Origin: Diplolepis rosae
Taxonomy: Eukaryota > Arthropoda > Insecta > Hymenoptera > Diplolepididae
NCBI GenBank assembly: GCA_030998225.1
Contig: JAPYXD010000466.1
Span: 4,195,001 to 4,259,000, forward strand
Reading direction: 5' to 3'
Length of the DNA: 64,000 nucleotides
Below are positions 23,613-35,575 of the stretch, in pieces. A model generated the notes under the pieces. That model worked only from the letters and a program-made list of their open reading frames with translations, had not been told where the DNA came from and did no database searches. The position numbers and the translations under genes were made by a program. Within the stretch, counting starts at the first letter, position 1. Every line of letters begins with the position of its first letter.

Positions 23613-23639
23613 ATGCAAGATGCACGCTTTCAAAATTTT

Positions 23640-24910
23640 TTTTTTCGGTCTTAAAATATTTTACCACCTAAATATTAACCATTTTACATATTTCATGACC
23701 TTAAATAACTATGCAAAAAAAACGGAAAGGCCATCTACTTTCTTTGAAAAAAAGAAACATTTAAAGAAGTTTTCAATGACACAATCAACGTAGAAAGAGA
23801 TTTGGCAGCATCTTCCGCACTATGGAGGAATAAAAATTCAGATTATTTAAAAATGGATGATTCTATAAATAATAGAAATAATAAAACAACTCAATTCAAT
23901 GTTGCACGAGATAACAATTTAAATTGTATAATATACAAATTTATTAAAAAATATGGCTTAAAGACTTATTTTTATGACAATATTTCTATTAAGTCCAATG
24001 TTTTCCAAAAAATAAGAAAATTTATCATAGAAAACTATTACTACAAGAGCTCAAAGGAAAATATAACAACAAAAAGCAAAAGATTTAAATCAAAATGAAA
24101 TCCAAGAAAAATTAGACAAAAATTTTTCTTCTAAACCTCTTGTGAAAAAACTTCGAGGTGGGCCAAGAATAAATCTACTTACAAATTTAAAAAGTATTCC
24201 CTCTCAAACAAAAGAAAGCGTGGTAGAACAAGAAAACAAATATATGAAAATGAATTACTAGAAATAATTATGCAAAAAGGAAGCCGAACAAAAGTAAAAT
24301 CAGATTCCGACTCTGATCCTGATTCTGATCCTGAATATTTGGACTATTTGAAAGAAATCCAAGCAAAAAATAAAAGAAATAAAAATGGCAAAAAGCCTAT
24401 ACAATTTATTATACCTCAAGAGGAAGAAAGCGAAAATTATTTTTCTACTTTTGAAGATGAAGTAATTGATATAGAAACTGAAGATGAAGAAAACTCTGAA
24501 AACTCTAGTATTGAAGAAATTTTTGAAAATAAAAGTATTGAAGACACCTTTAATGAACAAAGTTCCGAAATAAACAAAAAGCAACAAATAAAAACCAGGG
24601 AAAATCTCGAAAATGACCATAATTTAGAATTTGAAGAAAACCGTCCACTTCCAGAACCCCCTCCACTCAACTCAAAATCTACCAGGCAAATTTTAATGAA
24701 TAAAAATATCGTTGAATGTCGCGATCAATTAACGATGCGAAAAGATAATTATGTATATTTTGTTACAACAAATCGAAATCCTCAATCCAATGGATCACTT
24801 GAACGATCACATTATGTCCTAGGTGAATATCTCAAATAATTTGTAGCAAAAAACTCAGAATGGGACGATTGGCTAGAATTAGCAATATTCTCATATAACA
24901 CAAGTGTACA
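23640..24910 (+). pseudogene. pol: Collapsed Gypsy pol remnant (linker fused to integrase)
   Basis: A second member of the family at 7062-12103. The frame 24270-24839 has an acidic region, a proline block (PLPEPPP), ECRDQLTMRKDNYVYFV, and then jumps straight to PQSNGSLERSHYVL of the integrase. About 0.9 kb present in the other copy, including the integrase zinc site and both catalytic Asp codons, is missing. The match ends near 24910 (tataacacaagtgtaca). Protease, RT and RNase H are absent. Upstream (23802-24098) a K/N-rich frame resembles the low-complexity linker. Confidence 0.8.
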
Positions 24911-24924
24911 CTTTGCACCTGCAG

Positions 24925-25845
24925 GTTGGATTTGATATTTATAATCTGAAGAGATGACGATCGTCGAGATGGTTCTTTGCAATTACGATACTGCCTTCCA
25001 GAAACTATAAGAGTGTAAACCAGTGGTAAAGAATCCTTTTTGCCTATCTTACTGTCAAAGTCTACAATAGTACATCACGTGCCCAGGCGCAGAATGAGGG
25101 TCATTGTCGCGAGTCTCGGAATTACCCGAATTGTGTGCATTGGCACGTATTCTATTTTATGTGACTTCGGTGCGTATACGAGTTTTTATGCGTACACTGG
25201 AATCTAAACTAGTATTGTAGTTGTTTGCGGTGCTAGTCATTACACTTGATATGTCACGACTAGTCCCGGCCATTTTGATTTTATCGATCTTGTGTAGTAG
25301 TAATGGATTTTAGTAGACGCATGCGCAGTTCAAATGTACAAGGCTTTGCCAGTAAGATGCTAACGCTGTACGAAGAAGAAGAAGAATAAGAAGGATTGAG
25401 CTTCGTTTCATGGCTATGGGCGCATGCGCAGTTCAATTTTTACATTTCATTCCTTTCTGGCGAAATGTACTACATTGCGCTACTGTTAACTGTAGCGAAA
25501 AAACGAGTTTGCGCGCCGGTGGCACATAAAATAACTTTTATTTAAAAGGCAAAGAAAAATACCTGAATTTTTAATCAGAAAAATTCATTTCAACACTCTT
25601 TTTCCTAATTGTCAGTAGCTACTGACTCTTCGAGCAAAACAGTTGTGTCAAGTACAAGAGTAAAAAATTTTCGTGGAAAATTAAATAAATCTCAAATTAA
25701 ATTTGAGATTTTTAATCTGAAAATATGACGATCGAAGAGATGGTTCTTTATAATTACATTGCTGCTTTACAGTAACTGCTAAGTAGTCGTAAAAGAGCCC
25801 TTTCGCCTAATTTACTGTCAAAGTCTATAAAATAACTTCAGATCT
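24925..25845. repeat. Direct repeat pair (24925-25075 and 25702-25845)
   Basis: The two ends share ataatctgaagagatgacg / taatctgaaaatatgacg, gagatggttcttt, cctatcttactgtcaaag / cctaatttactgtcaaagtc in the same orientation. Between them lies about 630 bases with no reading frame and a gaagaagaagaa run. It replaces the 3' end of the Gypsy copy. It could be a solo-type or miniature element with direct ends, or a tandem duplication. Confidence 0.5.
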
Positions 25846-26041
25846 GAAGCTGGTCATTTACATTTTTTAACAAATTATTATATATTAAGAGCAATACTTT
25901 GTTTTAATTTTAATGTCTCTAAGAATTGTAAATTTCTTTAAAAAAGCAATTATTATTGTATCCCTATAGAGAATAATATTAACTTTGTAACCGTATTGTA
26001 TAAACGAAAATTATATTGTATGAATATTAAACTTTCAAAAT

Positions 26042-26196
26042 ATCATCATTAATAATATATTTCCATTGTCTATATGTCTTCAGTATTGTAATCAAGATAA
26101 TAAAAGAATATTGAAAACATTTTGTCAATAAATTTGTAATAAATTTAAGAAAAAAAATTGTTAATTTAAATACATAGTTTATTTATATATATTTAA
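26042..26196. repeat. Inverted repeat partner flanking the Gypsy copy (right)
   Basis: Reverse complement of 19848-20003 (tatcatcattaataat, atgtcttcagtattgtaat, cattttgtcaataaattt). Followed by TA-rich simple sequence that runs up to the mitochondrial insert. Confidence 0.75.
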
Positions 26197-26608
26197 TATT
26201 CATATATATTCTTTTATATATTATAATACAAAATTTTTTAATATAAAATATTATATATATATATATATATATTATATTATAAAATTTATAATATAAAATA
26301 TAATATAATACATAATATTATATATATATATAATAAATAATATTATTTATTAATTATTAATTATAATAATTAATTATTATAATATTATTATATATTAAAT
26401 TAATTAGTTGAGTTTGAAATTTTGTCACTGCCTAAATTCTTTAAATATTATTATATATTATTATTATTTATTATATATATTATTATTATATATTATTATT
26501 ATAATTAATTGTAATAATTATAATCAATTATAATAATAAATATAATATAAAAAAATTGTTAATTTAAATATATTTAATATATATATATATATATATATAT
26601 ATCATTAA
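26197..26608. repeat. TA-rich simple sequence
   Basis: TATA and AATTAT runs with no gene. It borders the nad2 end and may be partly mitochondrial (A+T-rich region) or simply the continuation of the inverted flank at 19561-19850; the sequence does not decide. Confidence 0.6.
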
Positions 26609-27434
26609 TTATAAGTAAATTATTCAGTAAATAAATATTAAATAAGTTATAATATTAATTAATATAATTTTTATTGTAAAATTTATTTTTAATTTAATTA
26701 TTATATTATTATATAATTTAATATTAAAAAATATTATTGATGGAATTATTATTTTTATATAAAAATATATGATTATTATAGAAATTAAAATTATTATGTA
26801 AGTTAATAAGAATATTTTATATCTTGTGAATATATAAATTGAATATAATTTGATAAAAAATCCTGTTAATGGGGGTATTCCTATTAAAGTTAATATATTT
26901 AGAAAAAAAATTATTATAAAAATTTTATTATTGTATATTATGTATAATTCATTTAGGTAAAAAATTTTAAATTTTATTAATAAAAAAATTAAATTTATTA
27001 AGATGAATGAGTAAATTATGAAATAATAAATTCATATTTTCAATTTAATAAATATATTAATTAATATTCATCTTATATGATTTATTGAAGAAAATCTTAA
27101 AATTAATCGTAATGAATTGAAATTGTAAATGATTGATAACGTTATTAAAGAATTTAAAATGATTATAATATATATAAAATAATTTATTTTTAATATTTTT
27201 ATAAATAAGTTATTTATTAAATAAAATGGTAAGATTTTTTGAATTGTTATTAAAATTAAACAATTTATTCAACTTAATTTATTAATAATATTAATATATC
27301 ATAGATAAAATGGGAAGTATCCAATTTTTATAAATAATATTAGTATAGTAAAATTATTAATTAATAAGTAGTTTAATATTAGGTGTATATTAAAATAAAA
27401 AAATAATATTATTGAGGATCTAAATCTTTGAATT
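26609..27434 (-). pseudogene. nad2: Nuclear mitochondrial insert: nad2, 3' part
   Basis: NADH dehydrogenase subunit 2, a membrane subunit of respiratory complex I, here out of place in the nucleus. Read with the invertebrate mitochondrial code the minus strand is open without a frameshift to a TAA at 26609-26611. Recognisable parts are IQSFSSS at the LINE junction, GYFPFYLW, NHMSWMLINMF and the family signature GMPPLTGFF. Together with 32967-33159, removing the LINE and one copy of its 14-bp duplication gives exactly 1005 bases (334 aa plus stop). TGA is read as Trp and ATA as Met, so the nuclear code cannot express it. Confidence 0.92.
27421..27434. repeat. LINE target site duplication, left copy
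   Basis: taaatctttgaatt, identical to 32967-32980. It is nad2 sequence duplicated by the LINE insertion. Confidence 0.95.
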
Positions 27435-27793
27435 TTTTTTTTTGGTGAGGAGGAAAAATGGCAAAATCTTTTATAGACGTTGTACAGGACTCTCCTAGGA
27501 CGGGTCTAGGCATACCTGTTAAAACCAAAAAACCCCCTCTCTCGAACCAATACACCACCCGCGGAACCGCCTTTCGGCTTTAAACTTCACGGGTGGATGG
27601 TTCCATTAAAGTCGCGTACGACTCTTCCGTCATCCGTTCGCTCGGAACCTACATCCGCGGCCACACGCCCACTAGGCAAACCGACTAGCCGCGCCACCCA
27701 GGGGAGAAAACATACAGATTCCACCCCCGAACGACGCGGACAGCCAAGTCTACCCGAGACGCAGGGCCGCGGGTGCAGGCCCCGATGCGATTT

Positions 27794-30700
27794 CTACTGG
27801 CCCTCCCCGTTGTTTCGCTCTCGACGCCCATCGAATTCTCTCGTCTTCATCACAAGTGTGACGAACGACTCGATGAGCGTCCAGAACCGTTCAGACTGGA
27901 GCATGATGGGGACCATCGTGTCAGGAGTAAGTTCGGAACTCACCGCCTGATCGAGGACCCCCCTAGCCACACCCCATTTTGCGCAGACGAAGAGTGCGTG
28001 CTCCGCGTTATCCACCGGAGAATCGCAGTAGCGACACGTCTCCTCGTCTATCTTCTTAAAGCGCCTCAGGTACGCGTTAAAACAGCCATGGCCCGAGAGC
28101 GCTTGCGCCAAGTAAAAGCCGACTTCCCCGTGCTTTCTGTTCAACCAGGTGGCGAGCTCCTTGATCAGGCGGTAGGTCCATCTCCATGTCTGCTCACCAT
28201 GCCATCTCATTTGCCATTTCTCGACGAGTCTGCGCCTTCCATCCTTGCGGATGGCCTCCTTCGCGCGAGCGATTTCCTGCAGGTCTGCGCAGGTAAGCTC
28301 CTTGCGAAGCTGAAAGGTTTCCTGCCTTTCCTCCGCCAATAAATCTATTGGCGGGACGCTCGCCAGGACCAGCACAGCGCTCGTCGAGATAGTTCTATAT
28401 GCCGAAACTATTCTCAGCGCGACAAGTCTCTGCGCCGAGAACAGCTTCTTCTGGATAGCATGGTTTTGCAAGGCATTGGCCCAGACCGGAGCTGCATAAA
28501 GCAGCTTCGAATGGACCACGCTGGCCACCAATCTCCTTTTCGCTTCCCTGGGTCCACCAATGTTTGGCATAAGCCGGGTCAAGATCGCTCCACATTGGAT
28601 GGCTTTGGCAGCTGCGATCTTTAGGTGTTCGCCAAAGCTAAGCCTACGATCCAGCTGCACCCCCAGGTACTTAATGCTTGTTTTCCACTCGACTTCATGC
28701 TCTCCGAGAACGATCCTCGGATATTGGAAGGATCTCCTGTCCGTAACGAGCAAAGCCTCGGTTTTCTCAGGGGCCATTTTAAGGCCTCTGCCATCCAACC
28801 AACGCTTTGCTCGCCACAGACTTTCATTGATCCTCAGCTCTAGGATTCCGACGTCGTCAGCGGCGCACACGACAAGTGCGTCATCCGCGAAGCCGACGAT
28901 GCTCGTTCCAGCAGGCAGGTCCATGCGCAGGAAGTCATCATACATGATGTTCCAAACGAGTGGACCCACCCGCGACCCTTGAGGAGCGCCACATGTCATC
29001 TCTTCTTTGAGAGACCATTTGTCGCCCTCGTATATCACCCACCTGTCGCTCAGATAGTCATCCATCATTCGCAACAGGTAGTCTGGAACATTTTTCCGCA
29101 TCATCGCCTCGATGCAGATGTCCCATCTCGCGGTATTGAACGCATTGCGTATGTCAATGCTAATCAACGCACAGAATCCCTTACGCTTACCAGTTCCTTC
29201 TCTTGCATTTGTGGCGATGTTAACCACAGCTTGGATGGCGTCCACAGTGGATCTGCCTTTCCTGAATCCGAACTGGCTTTCCGAGAGCCCGTTCTCCCCG
29301 ACCAAGAGAGCCTGAAGCCGTTGTAGAATCAACTCCTCCAGAAGCTTCCCCATCGTATCCAATAAGCATATTGGTCTATACGACGAGGCAACCCCTAGAG
29401 GTTTGTTGCCCTTCCTCAGCAGGACCAACCTCTGCTTCTTCCAATCTGCGAAGAACCTCCCATCCCGAAGACAGGAGTTAAAGGCTTCTAGGAGGATCTC
29501 CGGGTATGCCCCGATCACCTCTTTGAGTATCTCGTTCGGCACCCCGTCGATACCCGGCGCTGTATTTGCCTTAAGCCTTCCACCCGCTCTCTTTAGTTCT
29601 TGGAGAGTGAAGAGTTCTTCGCGCCGGACCACGCAGGAGCCTCGGTCCTGTCTTTGGAACGACTCCACATGCGGAAACAAGCTTCGCACGATGTACTTGA
29701 CACGATCGGGATTATCCAGGCCCGGGGTCTTTCTTCTACTCACCAATCTCTTGGTGACTATTTTGAAGGCGAGACCCCATGGATCCTTTTCGACCTCACC
29801 GATCAGGTCTTTCCAGCATTGCAGTCGGCTTTTCTTTATGCCTCGCCTCAAAGCTGTTTTTGCCCCTTTCCATGCCTCGTGCAGCGTAGCATCCCCCTTT
29901 GAACGGGTGAATTTTCGCCGCGCTGCGAGGCATTCTCGACGTAGGGCTGCCAACTGGTCGTTCCACCAGTACATCGAACCCCTGGCTTCCCTGCGCTTAC
30001 GGCGAGGCATCGAGTAGTCACAAGCCGCGACCACCTTCTGCCTCACCGAGCGCACAGCAGCTTCGTACGACCCAGCAGGGCAGACCCAACCAAGCTCATC
30101 GATGAGCCTGGTTTCTTCAAGGTGTTCGCGAAGTCTTTCCCTACTGAGTCGTCTCGTGTTCCAGGAGGGGCTCCTTCCTTCGCCGCCCCTACCCTTTTCC
30201 GCCGCTTGACACCCTTGTTCTAGACTAAATTCGATGCACCGGTGGTCACTCAAGGTTATTACCTCGAGGACCGACCAGTCGCTTATCCTTGAAGCGAGGC
30301 GAGGTGCGGCGATCGTGAGGTCAATTATTGACCCTCCCGCTCCTCGTCTGAACGTGAAATCCCCGCCCTGATTCAGGACGATCAGGTCGTTCCTAGCGAC
30401 CATCTCGCCAACCAAGACTCCCCTTCTATCTAGGCGGGCCTCACCCCACTCGGGCGACTTACTGTTGAAGTCACCCCCTATGAGGGATCGCCCGATGGCC
30501 TCACTGAGGCTTTCCTCAAGGAGGAGGATCTGGGTCTCAAAGACATCGAAGGGATCGCCGGGGGAGAAGTAGCAGCTGTACACACGCACACCCGCCACCT
30601 CCACCCAAACGAACCCCGCGTCGGTCTCCAGGAAGTCCCCGACGCCCAAATCAGGGTTACAAACAAGAATGCCGGCCCTCCTTGATGCATCCTGATACCA

Positions 30701-30934
30701 AGCAGAGTTTTCGGATCACTTGTACTGCTCACTAATGAGCAGTACATCGGCCCCCCTCTCCCTGGCAGTCTGCATCAGGAGGTCCTGGGCATCCCTCCCC
30801 CTTTCGAGGTTGAGATGCAGGAACTTCAATTCCTGCCTCTCAACCTCCGAAGCTCTTCCCGGAAGACCGGGCAGGAGCCGCTCCCTGACACATGGTCGAC
30901 ATTTTTGTCGCCCCTGTCTATGCATGTCAGGCAC
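27794..30934 (-). pseudogene. LINE ORF2: AP endonuclease, reverse transcriptase, CCHC; one stop codon
   Basis: The retrotransposition enzyme: it nicks target DNA and copies LINE RNA onto the nick. From the start: APE-type endonuclease (LHLNLERGR, LLISEQYK, GGDFNSKSPEWGE, SDHRCIEF), reverse transcriptase (APGIDGVPNEIL, SIDIRNAFNTARWD, GAPQGSRVGPLVWN, GFADDALVV) and a C-terminal CX2CX8HX4C finger (CRYCDSP...HALFVC). Length is about 1046 codons, normal for R1-clade ORF2. A TGA at 30716-30718, directly after SEQYK, breaks the endonuclease; everything after it is open for 951 codons from 30649. The start at 30934 is uncertain because it overlaps the end of ORF1 (stop at 30826) in another frame, a common arrangement in this clade. 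Confidence 0.9.
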
Positions 30935-32157
30935 CTTGGTGGCGCCTTACAACTCCTGGTCAAGTGTCCCGTGGCGCCGCATCTCCAACAGACGTTTTTT
31001 CTGTCGGGGTTGCTGCAGCCCCGGGACCCGTGGCCGTACCCAAGGCACCTGAAGCAGCGGGCGACTTCCACGTGCCCGCGAATGCGGCACGCGACCCACC
31101 CAATCCTCAGTTTACCTAGCTGAAGCAGACGCGCGGCGTCTACCTCAGCCAGGCGGATCACTGCAGTCTTCACCCCACCAAAGCGGGTGAAGAGCCTGCA
31201 GGACCCCTCAAAAGCCGGTCTGCCCAGTGCCAAGCACAGGGCAGACACAACCTCCTCTTTTTCAACGGTCTCGTCGAGGTCCCTAATTTCGAGGGACCTC
31301 GTCGAGACCAGGGCTGAAATTTGCGCCCTTTCCCCGACCGCCAGGTCGAGCTCCTTTCGGAAGGCTGAAACGTCTCCCCCCTTTTTGAGGACCAGAAGGA
31401 CTTCTTCCTTCCTGGTCCTCCGGATAGACAGGACCTCAAGTCCTGCCTTCCGGGGGTCGACCTTCGCCTTCATTTCCTTCAAGATGTCGGCGTAGGACTG
31501 GCCGTCCTTCGCCGACACCTTGATGGCGTCGCCCGACCTGGCGGGCGAGGAGCGCTTCGGGGTACCCTTGTCGTTTGTACCCTGTGCTTCTTGCACAGGG
31601 TCCTTCGACCTTCTCTCCGTTACCATTTTTTTCTTTTTCTTTTTTTTCTTTTTGGCGACCACTTGCCAGTCCCCATCTTTAATTGGGGCCTGGCTCTTGG
31701 CCACCTGTGCATAAGACGGTGACGGGCCGCCCTTCCCCCTCTTAGGAGTTCTTTCCTGAGGAGGGGAGGGAGCTGCCCTCTTCTCACCTTTTGTCTGCGT
31801 TTGTGGGGTGTCTCCCAGAGACGCAGAGCGCGGTCTCCGAAAGATACCCATTTTTTTCGAGGCGGGGTGGGTCTCCAGCCTCTTCTGGAGTTCCACCCCG
31901 CTTTCAAGTAGGCACCTGTGGGTGTTGAGCATACCGCCCAACACCTCAGCCGCCTCGTTGACCGAGTCTTTCACAAAGCCAAGGTTATTCCTGAGCATAC
32001 CCTTTTGTATTACGCTCAGGGCCCTGGCTAACTTTTCCATTTTCTCGTTTTGCTCCTTCAGGAGCTGAAGGACGTCCTTCCATCCCTCAGCTCCTGATGA
32101 AGCACCTAAGTCCACTTTCCCCACAGTTTTTTTTTTGAATTCATAAATCATTTTCAC
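30826..32157 (-). CDS. LINE ORF1: Gag-like protein with zinc knuckles
   Basis: The RNA-binding partner of ORF2 that packages the LINE transcript. An intact 443-codon frame begins MKMIYEFKKK. The N-terminal half has a coiled-coil-like stretch (LLKEQNEKMEKLARAL) and a basic low-complexity region with a run of nine lysines. The C-terminal end carries two CX2CX4HX4C knuckles (CFRCLGYGHGSRGC and CWRCGATGHLTRSC) and a third, irregular CX2C...H...C cluster. Such knuckles are typical of R1 and jockey-type ORF1. The 3' end overlaps ORF2. GC-rich codon use is unlike every neighbour. Confidence 0.88.
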   Translation of the reverse strand: MKMIYEFKKKTVGKVDLGASSGAEGWKDVLQLLKEQNEKMEKLARALSVIQKGMLRNNLGFVKDSVNEAAEVLGGMLNTHRCLLESGVELQKRLETHPASKKMGIFRRPRSASLGDTPQTQTKGEKRAAPSPPQERTPKRGKGGPSPSYAQVAKSQAPIKDGDWQVVAKKKKKKKKKMVTERRSKDPVQEAQGTNDKGTPKRSSPARSGDAIKVSAKDGQSYADILKEMKAKVDPRKAGLEVLSIRRTRKEEVLLVLKKGGDVSAFRKELDLAVGERAQISALVSTRSLEIRDLDETVEKEEVVSALCLALGRPAFEGSCRLFTRFGGVKTAVIRLAEVDAARLLQLGKLRIGWVACRIRGHVEVARCFRCLGYGHGSRGCSNPDRKNVCWRCGATGHLTRSCKAPPRCLTCIDRGDKNVDHVSGSGSCPVFREELRRLRGRN

Positions 32158-32966
32158 CAGCGCATCGTGCGTAGAGGAGCGGGTCGGAAAAGTTGGGAAC
32201 GGGTGTACCCTCGGACCGAAGTCCTACCCCAGTTCCCTGAGGCCCAACCTCCGCTTAGCCGGTCCCGGAATGCGCGGACAGACCGGACTCGCTCGAGGCA
32301 ACACAGGCTCCGACACCTGTGTTCAATACGCACTACCTGATCAAGGTCCCGAAGGGGCTGGCTTCTGATCCCGCATTGCACCCCACCTCGGCAGAGCTAG
32401 GCTCACAGCAGCCTCGCCTCCTCGTGGGCCGGGGAAGACACCACTCGGTGACGAAGCACTCCCAGTGGGGCGCCATACGGAAACGATCGTTTGGACTGCT
32501 CTTGGTCACAGACTGCGGAGGCCTTGCAGTGTCCCCCAGGAGATTCCATACACCAATTCGCTCTTAGCCTCTTTCAAGAGGGAGACCGTCTATAGGATCT
32601 CCTCTCACATTCGAAGGACACATATCACAGTCATGCGGCGCTGACATTCGTTCAGTTCACTCATTCCTCACAAGTACTCTCAGACTCTCTCTCAGCGCCG
32701 CTACCTGGGGCATACATCCTTCTCCATGCATGGGTATGGACGCGTTTATAGCGTCCCCCACTCTCAACCTGGGATAGACCCGTTTATAGGGCACCCTTCA
32801 CGCAATGGGAAGATGCCCGTCTATAGAGCCCCCTGCATTTGTTCACCGATTCATCTGGACACTACAACCTCCATGACCCGAGGGCCGTCTGCTAAGCCTC
32901 CCCACCCGTCCTTTTTTGGCATAGCCAAGAGAAGGACTTCGTCAAGGTACCAGTCCGAGGGGAGGG
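32158..32966 (-). other. LINE 5' untranslated region with short repeats
   Basis: GC-rich leader upstream of ORF1 and probably the internal promoter. At about 32730-32840 three related segments recur at ~45-base steps (gacgcgtttatagcgtcccc; gacccgtttatagggcaccc; atgcccgtctatagagcccc). LINE promoters often have such monomers; the link is inference. Confidence 0.65.
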
Positions 32967-33159
32967 TAAATCTTTGAATTAAAAAGTATTTTATTGGTGA
33001 GTCATTATAAAATTTATTAAAAAATAATATTGGAATAAATGATATTATATTAATTTCAATTGATATTCAAAAAAATAAAATTGAATTAGTATTAATACCT
33101 AATATAATTCTTATTATTATTAATGAGTAAAATATAATTGAATTAAAATTTATTTTTAT
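32967..33159 (-). pseudogene. nad2: Nuclear mitochondrial insert: nad2, 5' part
   Basis: First 64 codons of nad2 on the minus strand, from an ATA at 33159-33157 directly after trnY. Readable words are FFWMSIEINMMSFIP and SPMKYFLIQS, typical of insect ND2 N-termini. It ends at the duplicated target taaatctttgaatt (32967-32980), where the LINE entered. Confidence 0.92.
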
Positions 33160-33160
33160 T

Positions 33161-33230
33161 AGTAATAGAATACTTTTTTTGATATTCTTAAATAAATTTA
33201 CAATTTATTACTTAAATCAGACATATTACT
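33161..33230 (-). tRNA. trnY: Mitochondrial tRNA-Tyr (GUA) in nuclear insert
   Basis: On the minus strand a 70-base cloverleaf: acceptor AGTAATA with TATTACT, a weak D arm around CTGATTTAAG, anticodon arm ATAAA-TTGTAAA-TTTAT with GTA, and T arm GAATA...TATTC. It sits one base before the nad2 start, as expected for trnY neighbouring nad2. Not expected to function in the nucleus. Confidence 0.75.
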
Positions 33231-33243
33231 TTTTTATTAAATT

Positions 33244-33312
33244 AAATTTTTAGTTTATTAAATAAAATAATTCATTTACAATGAATTGAATAAAATTTAT
33301 TTTAAAAATTTT
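33244..33312 (+). tRNA. trnV: Mitochondrial tRNA-Val-like (UAC) in nuclear insert
   Basis: On the plus strand: acceptor AAATTTT with AAAATTT, TA spacer, D arm GTTT/AAAT, anticodon arm ATTCA-TTTACAA-TGAAT with TAC, T arm TAAAA-TTTA-TTTTA. On the opposite strand the anticodon loop would read GTA (Tyr), but the spacing then fails. Located directly before cox1. trnV between nad2 and cox1 is not the ancestral insect position. Confidence 0.6.
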
Positions 33313-34722
<1,410 letters not shown>

Positions 34723-35575
34723 AACGGTGAAGAGAGCTAGAATAAGATGCGAAGAACCAGAAATTCTTCTAGATTTAATTTTAGCAAAGAAAATTACACA
34801 CGCGGCAGAAAAAGCCACTAGGTATATGCAAATAAACTCCTATGAAGATTTATACGCGGCACTCAGACAAAATTTGAAACAAACCAGCTCATTAATTTCA
34901 TTAAAATCTAAGTTAGAAAGCTGCAAGCAAGGCTTAACAGAAACGGTTCAGAACTTCACGACGAGGTTTCGACAAATAACAAATGAAATAAATTACCTAG
35001 TCCAATCCCAACACGTAAACCCCACTAAACGAAGACTTAAAATAGAATTGGAAGAAGAAGAAGCCGTTAACCGTTACTTATTAAATTTAAAAAGAGAAAT
35101 TGGAATGCAGGTACGTCTGTTAAAACCGAACACAGTAAACGAGGCTCAAGCATTAGCCATCGAAACTGAAACATGGTTAAAAGACAGCCAGCCTGTCAGA
35201 CAAATTATCAAACCACCAGTAAAAATATGGGCTAAATCACCCGGACCACCTCGACCCAGTGCAAATACTAAACCTGGAGCACAGAATAGTACCATACCAC
35301 TGAGTGACAGATTGAAAATGAATTGCTTCAAGTGCGGCAAAATAGGTCATATATCTTCACAGTGCCAAGTGAAGCAGGGATTTCCCCCAGGCCATGGTTT
35401 CAAGCGACCACCTCCGGTAAGAGCAATCCAAGAGGAAGAAACAGAAGCGGAAAACATGACGGAGGAAGAAATAACGGAGCAACTGATCTTCGAGGAATCA
35501 GCCGAATTTCTTCCATGTGCGGAAGATTACGAACAATCGGTGCCAGAAGAAAAACTGGAAGATACAGATTATTAG
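34723..35575 (+). pseudogene. gag: Gag of the env-bearing Gypsy element, N-terminally truncated
   Basis: Capsid/nucleocapsid polyprotein fragment of about 282 codons, with helical capsid-like sequence (LRQNLKQTSSLISLKSKL, ETVQNFTTRFRQIT) and one zinc knuckle CX2CX4HX4C (CFKCGKIGHISSQC) near codon 205. The acidic C-terminus overlaps the start of pol in another frame, so pol was probably made by ribosomal frameshifting. The true start is lost at the junction with the mitochondrial insert; the ATG at 34727 is incidental. Confidence 0.85.

Larger units (their letters stand above)
27435..32966 (-). mobile_element. R1-clade non-LTR retrotransposon (LINE), near full length
   Basis: A 5.5-kb GC-rich LINE within AT-rich mitochondrial sequence. 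On the minus strand: ~0.8-kb 5' UTR, ORF1 with zinc knuckles, ORF2 with AP endonuclease and reverse transcriptase, 3' UTR of about 360 bases and a short A-tail (T-run at 27435-27443). A perfect 14-base duplication flanks it. ORF2 architecture and zinc site place it in the R1 group; the target is not 28S rDNA, so it is not a classical R1. One nonsense codon in ORF2 is the only clear damage, which suggests recent arrival. A 3' fragment of the family lies at 15093-15326. Confidence 0.93.

Noticed and set aside
27597..32567. Plus-strand frames of 60-200 codons across the LINE
   Set aside because: They are antisense shadows of the GC-rich LINE ORFs on the minus strand.
27435..32966. R2-type LINE
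   Set aside because: It has two ORFs with an N-terminal AP endonuclease and no C-terminal restriction-like endonuclease, which is R1-type architecture.
33244..33312. tRNA-Tyr on the minus strand at this position
   Set aside because: The anticodon loop would read GTA on that strand, but the spacer and D/T-arm geometry fit only the plus strand, and a better trnY lies at 33161-33230.
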